64,000 nt of DNA. Source: Amycolatopsis antarctica (GTDB lineage Bacteria > Actinomycetota > Actinomycetes > Mycobacteriales > Pseudonocardiaceae). The translations under genes were made by a program, and so were the position numbers. The notes beneath the pieces were generated by a model. That model was not told the DNA's origin. It did not search any database and saw only the letters and a list, made by a program, of their open reading frames with translations. The stretch lies in NCBI RefSeq assembly GCF_002262875.1, contig NZ_NKYE01000012.1:1-64000 (forward strand). The letters run 5' to 3'. This document shows positions 36,015 through 43,608 of this stretch, piece by piece (the stretch's first letter is position 1; each line of letters starts with the position of its first letter).

Positions 36015-36132
36015 GGGTGACTCCGCTCAGTGTCGTCGCTGGCGTGCTCGCTCGGCGGTTATCAGCAGTACTTCGGTGATTCCTCGGAACTTCGGGGATC
36101 TCAGTACTTCGGGGTCTCTGTGCTTCCGGGTC

Positions 36133-37809
36133 TCAGTCGCGGGTGAGCTTGCGGTGGGTGACCCGGTGGGGCCTGGCCGCTTCGGCACCGAGACGTTCGA
36201 TCTTGTTGCTCTCGTAGCCCTCGAAGTTCCCCTCGAACCAGAACCACTGCGCCGGGTCCTCGTCGGTGCCCTCCCACGCGAGGATGTGGGTGGCCACCCT
36301 GTCCAGGAACCACCTGTCGTGCGAGATGACCACGGCGCATCCTGGGAACTGTTCCAGCGCGTTCTCCAGCGAGCCCAGCGTTTCCACGTCCAGGTCGTTC
36401 GTCGGCTCGTCCAGCAGGATCAGGTTTCCACCCTGCTTCAGGGTCATCGCCAGGTTCAGCCGGTTGCGCTCGCCACCGGAGAGCACGCCTGCCGGCTTCT
36501 GCTGGTCGGGGCCCTTGAAACCGAACGCGCTGACGTAGGCCCTCGAGGGCATCTCCGTCTGTCCGACGTGGATGTAGTCGAGCTTGTCGGACACGACCTC
36601 CCAGACCGTTTTCGCCGGGTCGATCCCGGACCGGTTCTGGTCGACGTAGGACAGCTTGACCGTCTCGCCGATCTTGACGGCGCCCTCGTCCGCGTCCTCG
36701 AGCCCGACGATCGTCTTGAACAACGTCGTCTTGCCGACGCCGTTCGGGCCGATCACGCCGACGATGCCGTTGCGGGGCAGGTCGAACGACAGTCCGTCGA
36801 TCAGTACCCGGCCGTCGAAACCCTTGCGGAGCTTGTCGACCTCGACCACGACGCTGCCCAGCCGCGGGCCCGCCGGGATCTGGATCTCCTCGAAGTCGAG
36901 CTTGCGGGTCTTCTCGGCCTCGGTCGCCATCTCCTCGTAGCGGTCCAGACGCGAACGGGACTTCGTCTGGCGTGCCTTGGCGTTCGATCGGACCCACTCG
37001 AGCTCGGTCTTCAGGCGCTTGGCCAGCTTCGCATCCTTCTTGCCCTGGACGGCGAGCCGTTCCTGCTTCTTCTCCAGGTAGGTGGAGTAGTTGCCCTCGT
37101 AACCCACGACCCGGCCGCGGTCCAGCTCCATGATCCACTGCGCGACGTTGTCCAGGAAGTACCTGTCGTGTGTCACCGCGAGAACGGCACCGGGGTAGCT
37201 CGCGAGGAACTGTTCCAGCCACAGGACACTCTCGGCGTCCAGATGGTTGGTCGGCTCGTCGAGCAGGAGCAGGTCCGGGCTGGACAGCAGCAGCTTGCAC
37301 AGCGCGACCCGGCGCTTCTCGCCGCCGGAGAGGTGGGTGACGGGCTCGTCCGGCGGCGGGCAGCGCAGGGCGTCCATGGCCTGCTCGAGCTGGGAATCGA
37401 GTTCCCAGGCGTCGGCGTGGTCAAGGTCCTCCTGAAGCTTGCCCATCTCCTCCATCAGCTCGTCGCTGTAGTCGGTGGCCATGAGCTCCGCGATCTCGTT
37501 GAAGCGGTCGAGCTTGACCTTCGTCTCGCCCAACCCCTCCTCGACGTTGCCGCGGACCGTCTTCTCCTCGTTGAGCTCCGGCTCCTGCAGGAGGATGCCG
37601 ACGGACGCACCGGGCTGGAGGAACGACTCTCCGTTGCTCGCCTGCTCGAGCCCAGCCATGATCTTGAGGACGGTGGACTTGCCGGCCCCGTTCGGCCCGA
37701 CGACGCCGATCTTGGCGCCCGGGTAGAAGGCGGTGCTGACGTCGTCGAGGATTACCTTGTCCCCGACGGTCTTGCGCACCTTTTTCATGGTGTAGATGAA
37801 CTCGGCCAT
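36133..37809 (-). CDS. ettA: Energy-dependent translational throttle protein EttA (ABC-F)
   Basis: A 558-residue ABC-F ATPase that binds the ribosomal E site and gates translation according to ATP/ADP. Two ABC domains are present. The first has Walker A GPNGAGKST (about residues 39-47) and signature LSGGEKRRVALCK. The second has Walker A GPNGVGKTT (about 355-363) and signature LSGGERNRLNLA. Both Walker B ends read LLDEPTN. The arm and linker (about 240-300, charged coiled coil) fit EttA rather than resistance ABC-Fs. Counterpart of Rv2477c. It has no membrane domain and is not a transporter. Confidence 0.94.
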   Translation of the reverse strand: MAEFIYTMKKVRKTVGDKVILDDVSTAFYPGAKIGVVGPNGAGKSTVLKIMAGLEQASNGESFLQPGASVGILLQEPELNEEKTVRGNVEEGLGETKVKLDRFNEIAELMATDYSDELMEEMGKLQEDLDHADAWELDSQLEQAMDALRCPPPDEPVTHLSGGEKRRVALCKLLLSSPDLLLLDEPTNHLDAESVLWLEQFLASYPGAVLAVTHDRYFLDNVAQWIMELDRGRVVGYEGNYSTYLEKKQERLAVQGKKDAKLAKRLKTELEWVRSNAKARQTKSRSRLDRYEEMATEAEKTRKLDFEEIQIPAGPRLGSVVVEVDKLRKGFDGRVLIDGLSFDLPRNGIVGVIGPNGVGKTTLFKTIVGLEDADEGAVKIGETVKLSYVDQNRSGIDPAKTVWEVVSDKLDYIHVGQTEMPSRAYVSAFGFKGPDQQKPAGVLSGGERNRLNLAMTLKQGGNLILLDEPTNDLDVETLGSLENALEQFPGCAVVISHDRWFLDRVATHILAWEGTDEDPAQWFWFEGNFEGYESNKIERLGAEAARPHRVTHRKLTRD

Positions 37810-37925
37810 GCTGGCGATCGTAGAGCCGTGCCGTGGACGACCTGACGGCGGTCACCCCCTCCCCCATGCCCGGGCACGCCCCGTGAACGCCTCCGTTCGC
37901 CCGATGCGGGGCACAGCTGCGGGGG

Positions 37926-38366
37926 TCAGGCGGCGGGCGCCTGCTGTTTGCTACCCACGGTCACGTCCGCGGCGGACCATGGCTCCGCGGCGGCGGCCTT
38001 GCGTCCGTTGCGCCGGACGGTCGCCGTGCTCCACTGCAGATTCGGGCCGAGCGCGACGGCCTCCAACTCCGGCATGGACCGCACCTGGCCGCCCGCGTCG
38101 TACTCGCTGGTGTGCAGGCGGCCGTTGACGATCACCGGGTCGCCCTTCGACAGCGAGGCGAACGCCCCGGCCGCGAGTGTGCGCCAGCAGGTGACCCGTA
38201 CGGCGAAATGCCTGCCGTCGCCCCACGTTCCGGCGTCCTTGTCGAAGCGCCGTTCGTTGCTGCGCAGCCAGAAGCTCACCACTTCGACGCCCTCGCCGAC
38301 CGCGCGCCTGGTGAGGTCGCTGCAGACGTTGCCGACCATGGTGAGCGTGGTTTCCCCTACTGCCAT
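37926..38366 (-). CDS. ssb: Single-stranded DNA-binding protein (SsbB-like)
   Basis: A 146-residue OB-fold protein with the Ssb pattern TLTMVGNVCSDLTRR, VVSFWLRSNERRFD, FAVRVTCWRTLAAGAFASLSKGDPVIVNGRL. It lacks the acidic DDDIPF-type tail of the essential Ssb, as expected for the second actinobacterial paralogue (Rv2478c position). That paralogue is linked to recombination, competence or sporulation in other genera. The ATG at 38366 follows an AGGG-rich site; the 37-residue upstream extension is discarded. Confidence 0.87.
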   Translation of the reverse strand: MAVGETTLTMVGNVCSDLTRRAVGEGVEVVSFWLRSNERRFDKDAGTWGDGRHFAVRVTCWRTLAAGAFASLSKGDPVIVNGRLHTSEYDAGGQVRSMPELEAVALGPNLQWSTATVRRNGRKAAAAEPWSAADVTVGSKQQAPAA

Positions 38367-38547
38367 TGCCCTGTTCCCTCCCACACGGTGTGCCCCGCGA
38401 ACCGGGGCCTGGGACCAGAGTGGGGCGCGGACGCGACCGATGGGGCGCCGGCGGGGAATCTGTGGACAGCTCGGCACGCGGGGGACAACCCGGGCCGATC
38501 CGGCGCGGTCCGGCCGAACGTGTCGGTGGGCCGTGCTAAAGGGGCCG

Positions 38548-40566
38548 TCACTCGCGGCGGTTGCCCGGTTCCGCGAGCTTCTTCAGCATCTCGTTGTACG
38601 CGTTCAGGTCGGCCTCACCGTTCGCGTCCGAGGCCCGATCGGTGCGCCTCGCCTCGCGCTCGTCGGCCCGCGCCCACTGCACGAGCAGCGCGACGAGCAC
38701 CAGCAGCACCGGGATCTCTCCCGCGGCCCAGGCGATACCGCCGCCGAGCCGCTGATCGATGAGCAGATCACCGACCCATGGCAGCTTGAGCGACTGGTAG
38801 AACGGCTCGCCCATCACCGTCTGCCGGTTCATCAGCACCACGCCGAAGAAGGCGTGGAACGGCATGGACGCGAACATCATGCCCAGCCTGCCCAGCGGGG
38901 GCAGCCGCCGCGGCGCCGGATCGACGCCGATCACCGGCCAGTAGAAGACGTATCCGGACAGCAGGAAGTGGGCGTTCATCGCCAGGTGCGCCCAGTGGTA
39001 GTTCAGCGCGCTCTCGAACAGGCCGGAGAAGTACAGGATGTAGAACGAGCCGACGAACAGCACCAGTGCCACCACCGGGTGGGTGAGCACGCGGGACACG
39101 GGCGACTGGACGAAGGCCAGCAGCCACTCCCTCGGTCCCGGCGGGGCGTTCTTGCCCGCCGCGGGCAGCGCGCGCAGGGCCAGCGTCACCGGTCCGCCCA
39201 GCACGAACAGCACCGGCACCACCATCGACAGCAGCATGTGGCTGCCCATGTGGACGCTGAACATCGCCGGCGCGTAGCGGCCGATGCCGGAGGACGTGGC
39301 GACGAGCAGTACCGCGCAGCCGGCGAGCCACGCAGTGGTGCGACCGGGCTGCCAGGTATCGCCGCGCTGCTTGAGCCGCCGGACGCCCAGCAGGTAGAGC
39401 ACGGCCAGGACGACGGCGAGCGTGCCGAAGACGAGGTCGAATCGCCAGTCCAGCAGCAGCGACGAGACGGTCGGCGGGCCGTCGAGGTCGTAGCCGATCA
39501 GCAGTTCGGTGGTGGACGGCTGGGCGGACACCTCCTGTGGCGGCGGGGTGCGGGCGAGCGCTGTGGCCAGACCGATCGTGACGAACATGATCAGCACCTC
39601 GACGGCGGCCAGGCGAAGGAGCTGCCCTCCGCCGGCGCCGTCGACGAGGTCGCGTACGCCGCGCCGCCGCTGCTGGTGACCGAAGACGCCGAGCAGCACC
39701 AGTGCCACCGTCTTGGCTATCACGAGCAGTCCGTAGTCGGTGGTGAACAGGTCCGCGGGGGTGACCCGGACCAGCGAGTTGATCACCCCGGACAGCGCCA
39801 TCACGATCCAGCAGACCAGTGCCAGCCGGGAAAATCGTTGCGCGGCAAGGGAGAGTCCGCTGCCGCGTCGCCAGCCCAGTGCCAGCAGTGCCACCAGTCC
39901 GCCGACCCAGAGCGCCGCGCCGACGAGGTGGTACAGGAGGCTGTTGGTGGCGAGGTCGTGCGCGCCGCCGCTGGCGGAGTGACCGGTGACCGCGACCGGG
40001 ACGAGCCCGCCGACCGAGAGGAAGAACAGGGCTGCGGTCCAGCCCCAGGTCAGCGCGAGCCGGCAGCCGAGTGCCAGCAGCAACGCGATCAGCGCGGTGA
40101 CCAACCACGCCTTGGGCTGCTCGATGGCGTCGACGAAGTCGAGCAGGGTTCCCGGGTCGAGCATCTCGGTCACCGGCTTGCCCGCCCCGTCGGCGGCGGT
40201 GAACAGGACCGAGGCGATCGCCGCGAGGAACCAGATCCACGCGGTGATTCCCGCTGTCCGCAGCGCCGCGTACCCGTCCGGGGCCAGCACGCCCGAGCTC
40301 TGCGGGGGTACCAGGAACGTCGCCAGCAACAGGGATCCGATGCACAGCACGGACGCCGCTTCGGCGATGACCCGGACGACGGTGATGCCGTAGCGGGTGA
40401 ACGCGCCGGGGTCGGGCAGCCCGGCGATCACGTATCCCGCGCCACCGGTCACCGCGACGAGCGCGACGGCCACGACGGCGCCGAGCACGACGCTCACCGA
40501 CAGCAGGGGCAGCACGCTCACCCGGCGGCGTGCGGGCTCGTCGGTCACAGACGTTTCGGCAGGCAC
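38548..40566 (-). CDS. Fused CopD / cytochrome c oxidase assembly (CtaG-like) membrane protein
   Basis: A 672-residue polytopic membrane protein. The N-terminal half (about residues 20-340) resembles the CopD copper-resistance family (VTGHSASGGAHDLATNSLLYHLVGAALWVGGL with conserved His). The C-terminal half (about 380-640) is a caa3_CtaG domain (MFSVHMGSHMLLSMVVPVLFVLGGPVTLALR, HWAHLAMNAHFLLSGYVFYWPVIG). It probably moves copper for oxidase assembly. The fusion is common in actinobacteria. The start is uncertain: the GTG at 40566 is chosen, with a second GTG 18 nt downstream. Divergent from the phosphatase gene, with only about 50 bp between. Confidence 0.86.
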   Translation of the reverse strand: MPAETSVTDEPARRRVSVLPLLSVSVVLGAVVAVALVAVTGGAGYVIAGLPDPGAFTRYGITVVRVIAEAASVLCIGSLLLATFLVPPQSSGVLAPDGYAALRTAGITAWIWFLAAIASVLFTAADGAGKPVTEMLDPGTLLDFVDAIEQPKAWLVTALIALLLALGCRLALTWGWTAALFFLSVGGLVPVAVTGHSASGGAHDLATNSLLYHLVGAALWVGGLVALLALGWRRGSGLSLAAQRFSRLALVCWIVMALSGVINSLVRVTPADLFTTDYGLLVIAKTVALVLLGVFGHQQRRRGVRDLVDGAGGGQLLRLAAVEVLIMFVTIGLATALARTPPPQEVSAQPSTTELLIGYDLDGPPTVSSLLLDWRFDLVFGTLAVVLAVLYLLGVRRLKQRGDTWQPGRTTAWLAGCAVLLVATSSGIGRYAPAMFSVHMGSHMLLSMVVPVLFVLGGPVTLALRALPAAGKNAPPGPREWLLAFVQSPVSRVLTHPVVALVLFVGSFYILYFSGLFESALNYHWAHLAMNAHFLLSGYVFYWPVIGVDPAPRRLPPLGRLGMMFASMPFHAFFGVVLMNRQTVMGEPFYQSLKLPWVGDLLIDQRLGGGIAWAAGEIPVLLVLVALLVQWARADEREARRTDRASDANGEADLNAYNEMLKKLAEPGNRRE

Positions 40567-40617
40567 CTGTCGAGGGTATGCGGCCGCGAGGCGTTGCGAA
40601 CCGGCAGGATGTCGGGT

Positions 40618-41247
40618 GTGCGGATCATCCTGCTGCGGCACGCCGAGTCACTGGGCAACGTCGACGAACTCGCCTACACCCGCATCCCCGACCACGCGCT
40701 GCCGCTGACCGACACCGGGCGGGCGCAGGCCGCCGCGGCGGGCCCCGCGGTGCGAGCGGCGCTGGCCGGGCGGACGGCGACCGCGTACGTCAGTCCCTAC
40801 CTGCGCACCAGGGAGACGTTCCGTCTGCTCGACCTCGGCGACGCCTGCCCGAGGGTGATACACGAACCGAGGCTGCGCGAGCAGGACTGGGGCAACCTGC
40901 AGGACCCGGACGAGCAGGAGGTGCAGAAGCGGCGCAGACACGAGTTCGGCCACTTCTTCTACCGGCTGCCGTTCGGTGAGTCCGGTGCCGACGTCGACGA
41001 CCGGGTCGCCGCCTTCCTCGGGGAACTCGAGGGACGGGGCCCGCACACCGCGCTCGTGGTCTCGCACGGCCTGACGATCCGGTTGCTCTGCCGCCGTCTG
41101 TTCGGCTGGAGTATCGAGCTCTTCGAATCGCTGTCCAATCCGGCGACCTGTGAACTCCGGGTGGTGGAGGACACGGGCCGGGGCCCGCGGCTCGATCCGG
41201 TGTTCCAGCAATGGCGCGAGTCACCGGACGGCTGCGTCCAGTTCTGA
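40618..41247 (+). CDS. Histidine phosphatase superfamily protein
   Basis: A 209-residue phosphoglycerate-mutase-like phosphatase. The catalytic RHAES is at residues 7-11 (His8 phosphorylated). A second Arg is in SPYLRTRETF, and the distal His in VVSHGLTIRLL. The substrate is unknown. The GTG at 40618 has AGGA at a good distance; the ATG at 40609 is an alternative. The 3' end overlaps the convergent MFS gene by 27 nt. Confidence 0.87.
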   Translation: MRIILLRHAESLGNVDELAYTRIPDHALPLTDTGRAQAAAAGPAVRAALAGRTATAYVSPYLRTRETFRLLDLGDACPRVIHEPRLREQDWGNLQDPDEQEVQKRRRHEFGHFFYRLPFGESGADVDDRVAAFLGELEGRGPHTALVVSHGLTIRLLCRRLFGWSIELFESLSNPATCELRVVEDTGRGPRLDPVFQQWRESPDGCVQF

Positions 41248-42429
41248 TCGCCGCGCCTGCTCCCGCACCCGCGCGTACCGGGCCCCGAGGGCGGCCGCCG
41301 CGATGACCGCCGCCACCGCGGCGACCACGACGAACGCGATCGGCAGCGAGGTCAGTCTGGCGATGCCGCCGATCGCGGGCGGGCCGGCGAGGAATCCGCT
41401 GTAGGCGATCGTGGTGACGAAACCGATCTCACGCTCGCCGCCACTGCCGTCGGCGTTCTGGCCCGCTTCCCCCGCCAGGCTCAGTGCGACCGGGAACGAG
41501 GCGGCCAGCCCTGCTCCGGCGAGTGCGAACCCCAGGTAGCCCGCGGCCGGCAGCGGCACGAGCGCGGCGGCGAGCAGCCCGGCGGCCGCGGCGGCGGCGC
41601 TGCCGATGAGCAGTCTGGTCGGCCCGAACCGTCGCTGCCCCCAGGCCCCCGCAAGCCGGGTGATCGCCATGGCCAGCGCGAAACCGGAGTAGGCGAGCGC
41701 GGCGGCTCCCTCGCCGGTGGCGTGCGAGGTCACCATCAGCAGTGCCGACCAGTCCGCGCTCGCTCCCTCCGCGATGGCCGAGCACAGCGCGACGGCGGCG
41801 AGCAGCCAGAGCACCGGTCTGCGGGCGAGGGGCCGCGCCTGCAGCGCAGGACGTCCGCCGTCCCCGGCCGCGGTCCCGGAGTGCACGGGCAATGGGCGGA
41901 CCAGCACGGTGAGCACGATGGCGGCGGCGCCGCCCGCGAGGGCAAGATGCGCGGCCGGGGACCAGCCCGCCGCGGCGGCACCACCGGCCGCTGCGGAGCC
42001 GATCAGCGCGCCGAACGCGAAGCCCGCGTGGAAGACGGGCATGATCGACCGGCCCGCCCTGCGCTCCGCGACGACTCCGGCGACGTTCATCCCCACGTCC
42101 AGCGCGCCGACCGCGGCACCCAGCCCGAGCAGTGCGATCCCGAGCAAGGCGACGGAGCCCGCCGAGCCGACCGCGGGCAGCAGCGCACAGCCCGCGAACC
42201 CCGACCAGGCGGTCACCGCGCGCGCCCCGAAACGCTGTACGAGCCGACCGGAGACCGACGCCGCGAGCACCATGCCGACACTCGCGCCCAGCAGGGCGAG
42301 CCCGAAGGTGCCGGTGTGCGCATCGACCTGCTCGGTCAGCGCGGGCACCCGCGGTGCCCACGACCCGAGGGCGGCACCGTTCACCGCGAAGACTCCGAAC
42401 ACGGCCGCGCGTTGCGACACCACGGGCAC
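41221..42429 (-). CDS. Major facilitator superfamily transporter
   Basis: A 402-residue protein with 12 hydrophobic segments and the MFS loop motif GRLVQRFGARAV between helices 2 and 3. DVGMNVAGVVAERRAGRSIMPVFHAGFAFGALIGSA is typical of the YbjJ/fucose-permease-like subgroup. The substrate is unknown. It starts at the GTG at 42429 and converges on the phosphatase gene. Confidence 0.85.
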   Translation of the reverse strand: MPVVSQRAAVFGVFAVNGAALGSWAPRVPALTEQVDAHTGTFGLALLGASVGMVLAASVSGRLVQRFGARAVTAWSGFAGCALLPAVGSAGSVALLGIALLGLGAAVGALDVGMNVAGVVAERRAGRSIMPVFHAGFAFGALIGSAAAGGAAAAGWSPAAHLALAGGAAAIVLTVLVRPLPVHSGTAAGDGGRPALQARPLARRPVLWLLAAVALCSAIAEGASADWSALLMVTSHATGEGAAALAYSGFALAMAITRLAGAWGQRRFGPTRLLIGSAAAAAAGLLAAALVPLPAAGYLGFALAGAGLAASFPVALSLAGEAGQNADGSGGEREIGFVTTIAYSGFLAGPPAIGGIARLTSLPIAFVVVAAVAAVIAAAALGARYARVREQARRSELDAAVR

Positions 42430-42785
42430 TCCCCCTTTCTCGCGCGAACCTGCCCCCGCCGGCGTCGAGCGGCGGTGGCGTAACTGTTGCGCCAGAATGA
42501 CTTAAGCGCTTCAGAATATCCAGCGACCAATACGTCCCGAAGCCCGGTACACGTGAAGATCGCACCCCGGGAACCGGGTTCGCCGGTAGCACCGTCACGA
42601 CATCCGCCGCAAGCGCTGTTGCGCAACTGTGGACAACCGCCACCCATTCGGGCGGAGATCAACTACTTATCCACAGAAGTAAAAACACGGGCTGACAAAA
42701 CACATTTTTCCCGACAGGCTTGGCACATCGCTTCCACTCGCCGAAAAATTCGGCGGTCACGATTCCTGATGGGGAGATCCACGAC
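42430..42785. other. Divergent intergenic region upstream of the I36-like gene
   Basis: The 356 nt are AT-richer than their surroundings and carry no credible gene. The half near 42500 has TTAAGCGCTT, a partly palindromic stretch that could bind the MFS regulator. The part before 42786 ends in GGGGAG, the ribosome site of the next gene. Confidence 0.4.
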
Positions 42786-43190
42786 ATGTCCACGCACCTG
42801 CGTTCGCTGCGTTCACGACTGCCCAAGGTCATCGCATTGACCGCGTTGAGCCTCCTCTGCAGCTCCGGAATGGCTTATGCGACAACAACTCCGACCCAAA
42901 CACCGCCGCCCGAGTTCAACTGCACGCAGGGGGAGTTCTGTGGCTGGTCCGGCGAGTTCTACGGCGGCGGAATCCAGCGACTGGATCTACGCACCGCGAA
43001 TCCCGATGAATGCATCCCGCTCGCCGAAGGATTCGAGGCGATGTCGTTCGCCAATCGCACGGACCGCTACGTGACCATTTACCAAGGCGCCGACTGTTCG
43101 ACCGAGGGTGACTTCAGCACCTATCCGGGCAACGGCACCTTCGTCCCGCAGGGGCCTTACGTCGTCCGGGCGATCCAGCTCTGGGACTGA
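42786..43190 (+). CDS. Secreted peptidase-inhibitor family I36-like protein
   Basis: A 134-residue exported protein. The signal peptide (about residues 1-36) ends AYA. The mature domain (FNCTQGEFCGWSGEFYGGGIQRLDL, ECIPLAEGFEAMSFANRTDRYVTIYQGADCS) has the beta/gamma-crystallin-like pattern and four cysteines of peptidase inhibitor family I36 (Streptomyces metalloproteinase inhibitor type). Inhibition is not proven. ATG 42786 with GGGGAG upstream. A strong terminator follows at 43282-43317. Confidence 0.75.
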   Translation: MSTHLRSLRSRLPKVIALTALSLLCSSGMAYATTTPTQTPPPEFNCTQGEFCGWSGEFYGGGIQRLDLRTANPDECIPLAEGFEAMSFANRTDRYVTIYQGADCSTEGDFSTYPGNGTFVPQGPYVVRAIQLWD

Positions 43191-43281
43191 CCCCATGACA
43201 GGTCGTGTGCCGCCCGCTCCTGGGGAGAGAGCCGCAAGGAGGCACACGGCCCGGGGCCGAACCCCGAGCTCGGCCCCGCTC

Positions 43282-43317
43282 GCGGGCGCGCCGGTCCGGC
43301 TGATCCGGCGCGCCCGC
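43282..43317 (+). terminator. Hairpin terminator upstream of the tRNA gene
   Basis: Arms 43282-43294 and 43305-43317 give a perfect 13-bp G+C stem with a 10-nt loop. A second, weaker hairpin is at 43252-43278. Together they insulate the tRNA gene from the I36-like gene. Confidence 0.7.
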
Positions 43318-43441
43318 GAGGCTCCTACCAGGACTTTCCCAACCGCAAGGCCAGGGTGAAACGATTTGACGGTCTCGGACGATCAAGGGATGTAGCGGCT
43401 ATTAAGCTGCTGACGTGCGCGCGGCCGCGGTCACCGCACAG

Positions 43442-43515
43442 GCCCTCGTAGCTCAGCTGGATAGAGCAAGAGCCTTCTAATCTCTAGGTCGCAGGTTCGA
43501 GTCCTGCCGGGGGCG
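43442..43515 (+). tRNA. tRNA-Arg (anticodon TCT)
   Basis: All four arms fold. The acceptor is 43442-43448 with 43508-43514 (one G-T), the D stem GCTC/GAGC, and the T stem GCAGG/CCTGC with loop TTCGAGT. The anticodon loop 43474-43480 is CTTCTAA, with TCT at 43476-43478. The innermost anticodon-stem pair is a C-T mismatch (43473/43481). CCA is not encoded. Its 3' part from 43471 is the left attachment site of the integrative element; integration leaves this copy full length. Confidence 0.9.
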
Positions 43516-43516
43516 C
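43471..43516 (+). repeat. attL: 46-bp direct repeat in the tRNA 3' half
   Basis: The 46 bp at 43471-43516 are identical to 58463-58508 (offset 14,992). They cover the anticodon loop through the acceptor end of tRNA-Arg, the classic target of tyrosine integrases in actinobacterial AICEs. The match ends sharply: the flanking bases differ on both sides. Confidence 0.93.
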
Positions 43517-43564
43517 ACCGTTTGACCAGCAGGTATGCACGGCGAGCCAGCTCCACCGCAGTCG

Positions 43565-43589
43565 TCGTGACAGGACATGTGACATGAAC
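43565..43589 (+). promoter_or_regulatory. Candidate integrase arm-type sites, left end
   Basis: TCGTGACAGG at 43565-43574 and GTGACATGAAC at 43579-43589 lie between attL and the integrase start. Close relatives occur just inside attR (58363-58375 and 58392-58401). In the excised circle these would flank the core on both sides, the layout of integrase arm sites. Inference from the repeats only. Confidence 0.4.
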
Positions 43590-43608
43590 CGGCGTACTAT
43601 CGCCTGTC

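Noticed and set aside
37948..40560. Long plus-strand frame joined to the histidine phosphatase
   Set aside because: Only the part from 40618 has the phosphatase motif; upstream it is the antisense of ssb and the CopD/CtaG gene.
42430..42785. A small gene in the MFS/I36 intergenic region
   Set aside because: No start with a ribosome site leads to a coherent product; left as regulatory sequence.
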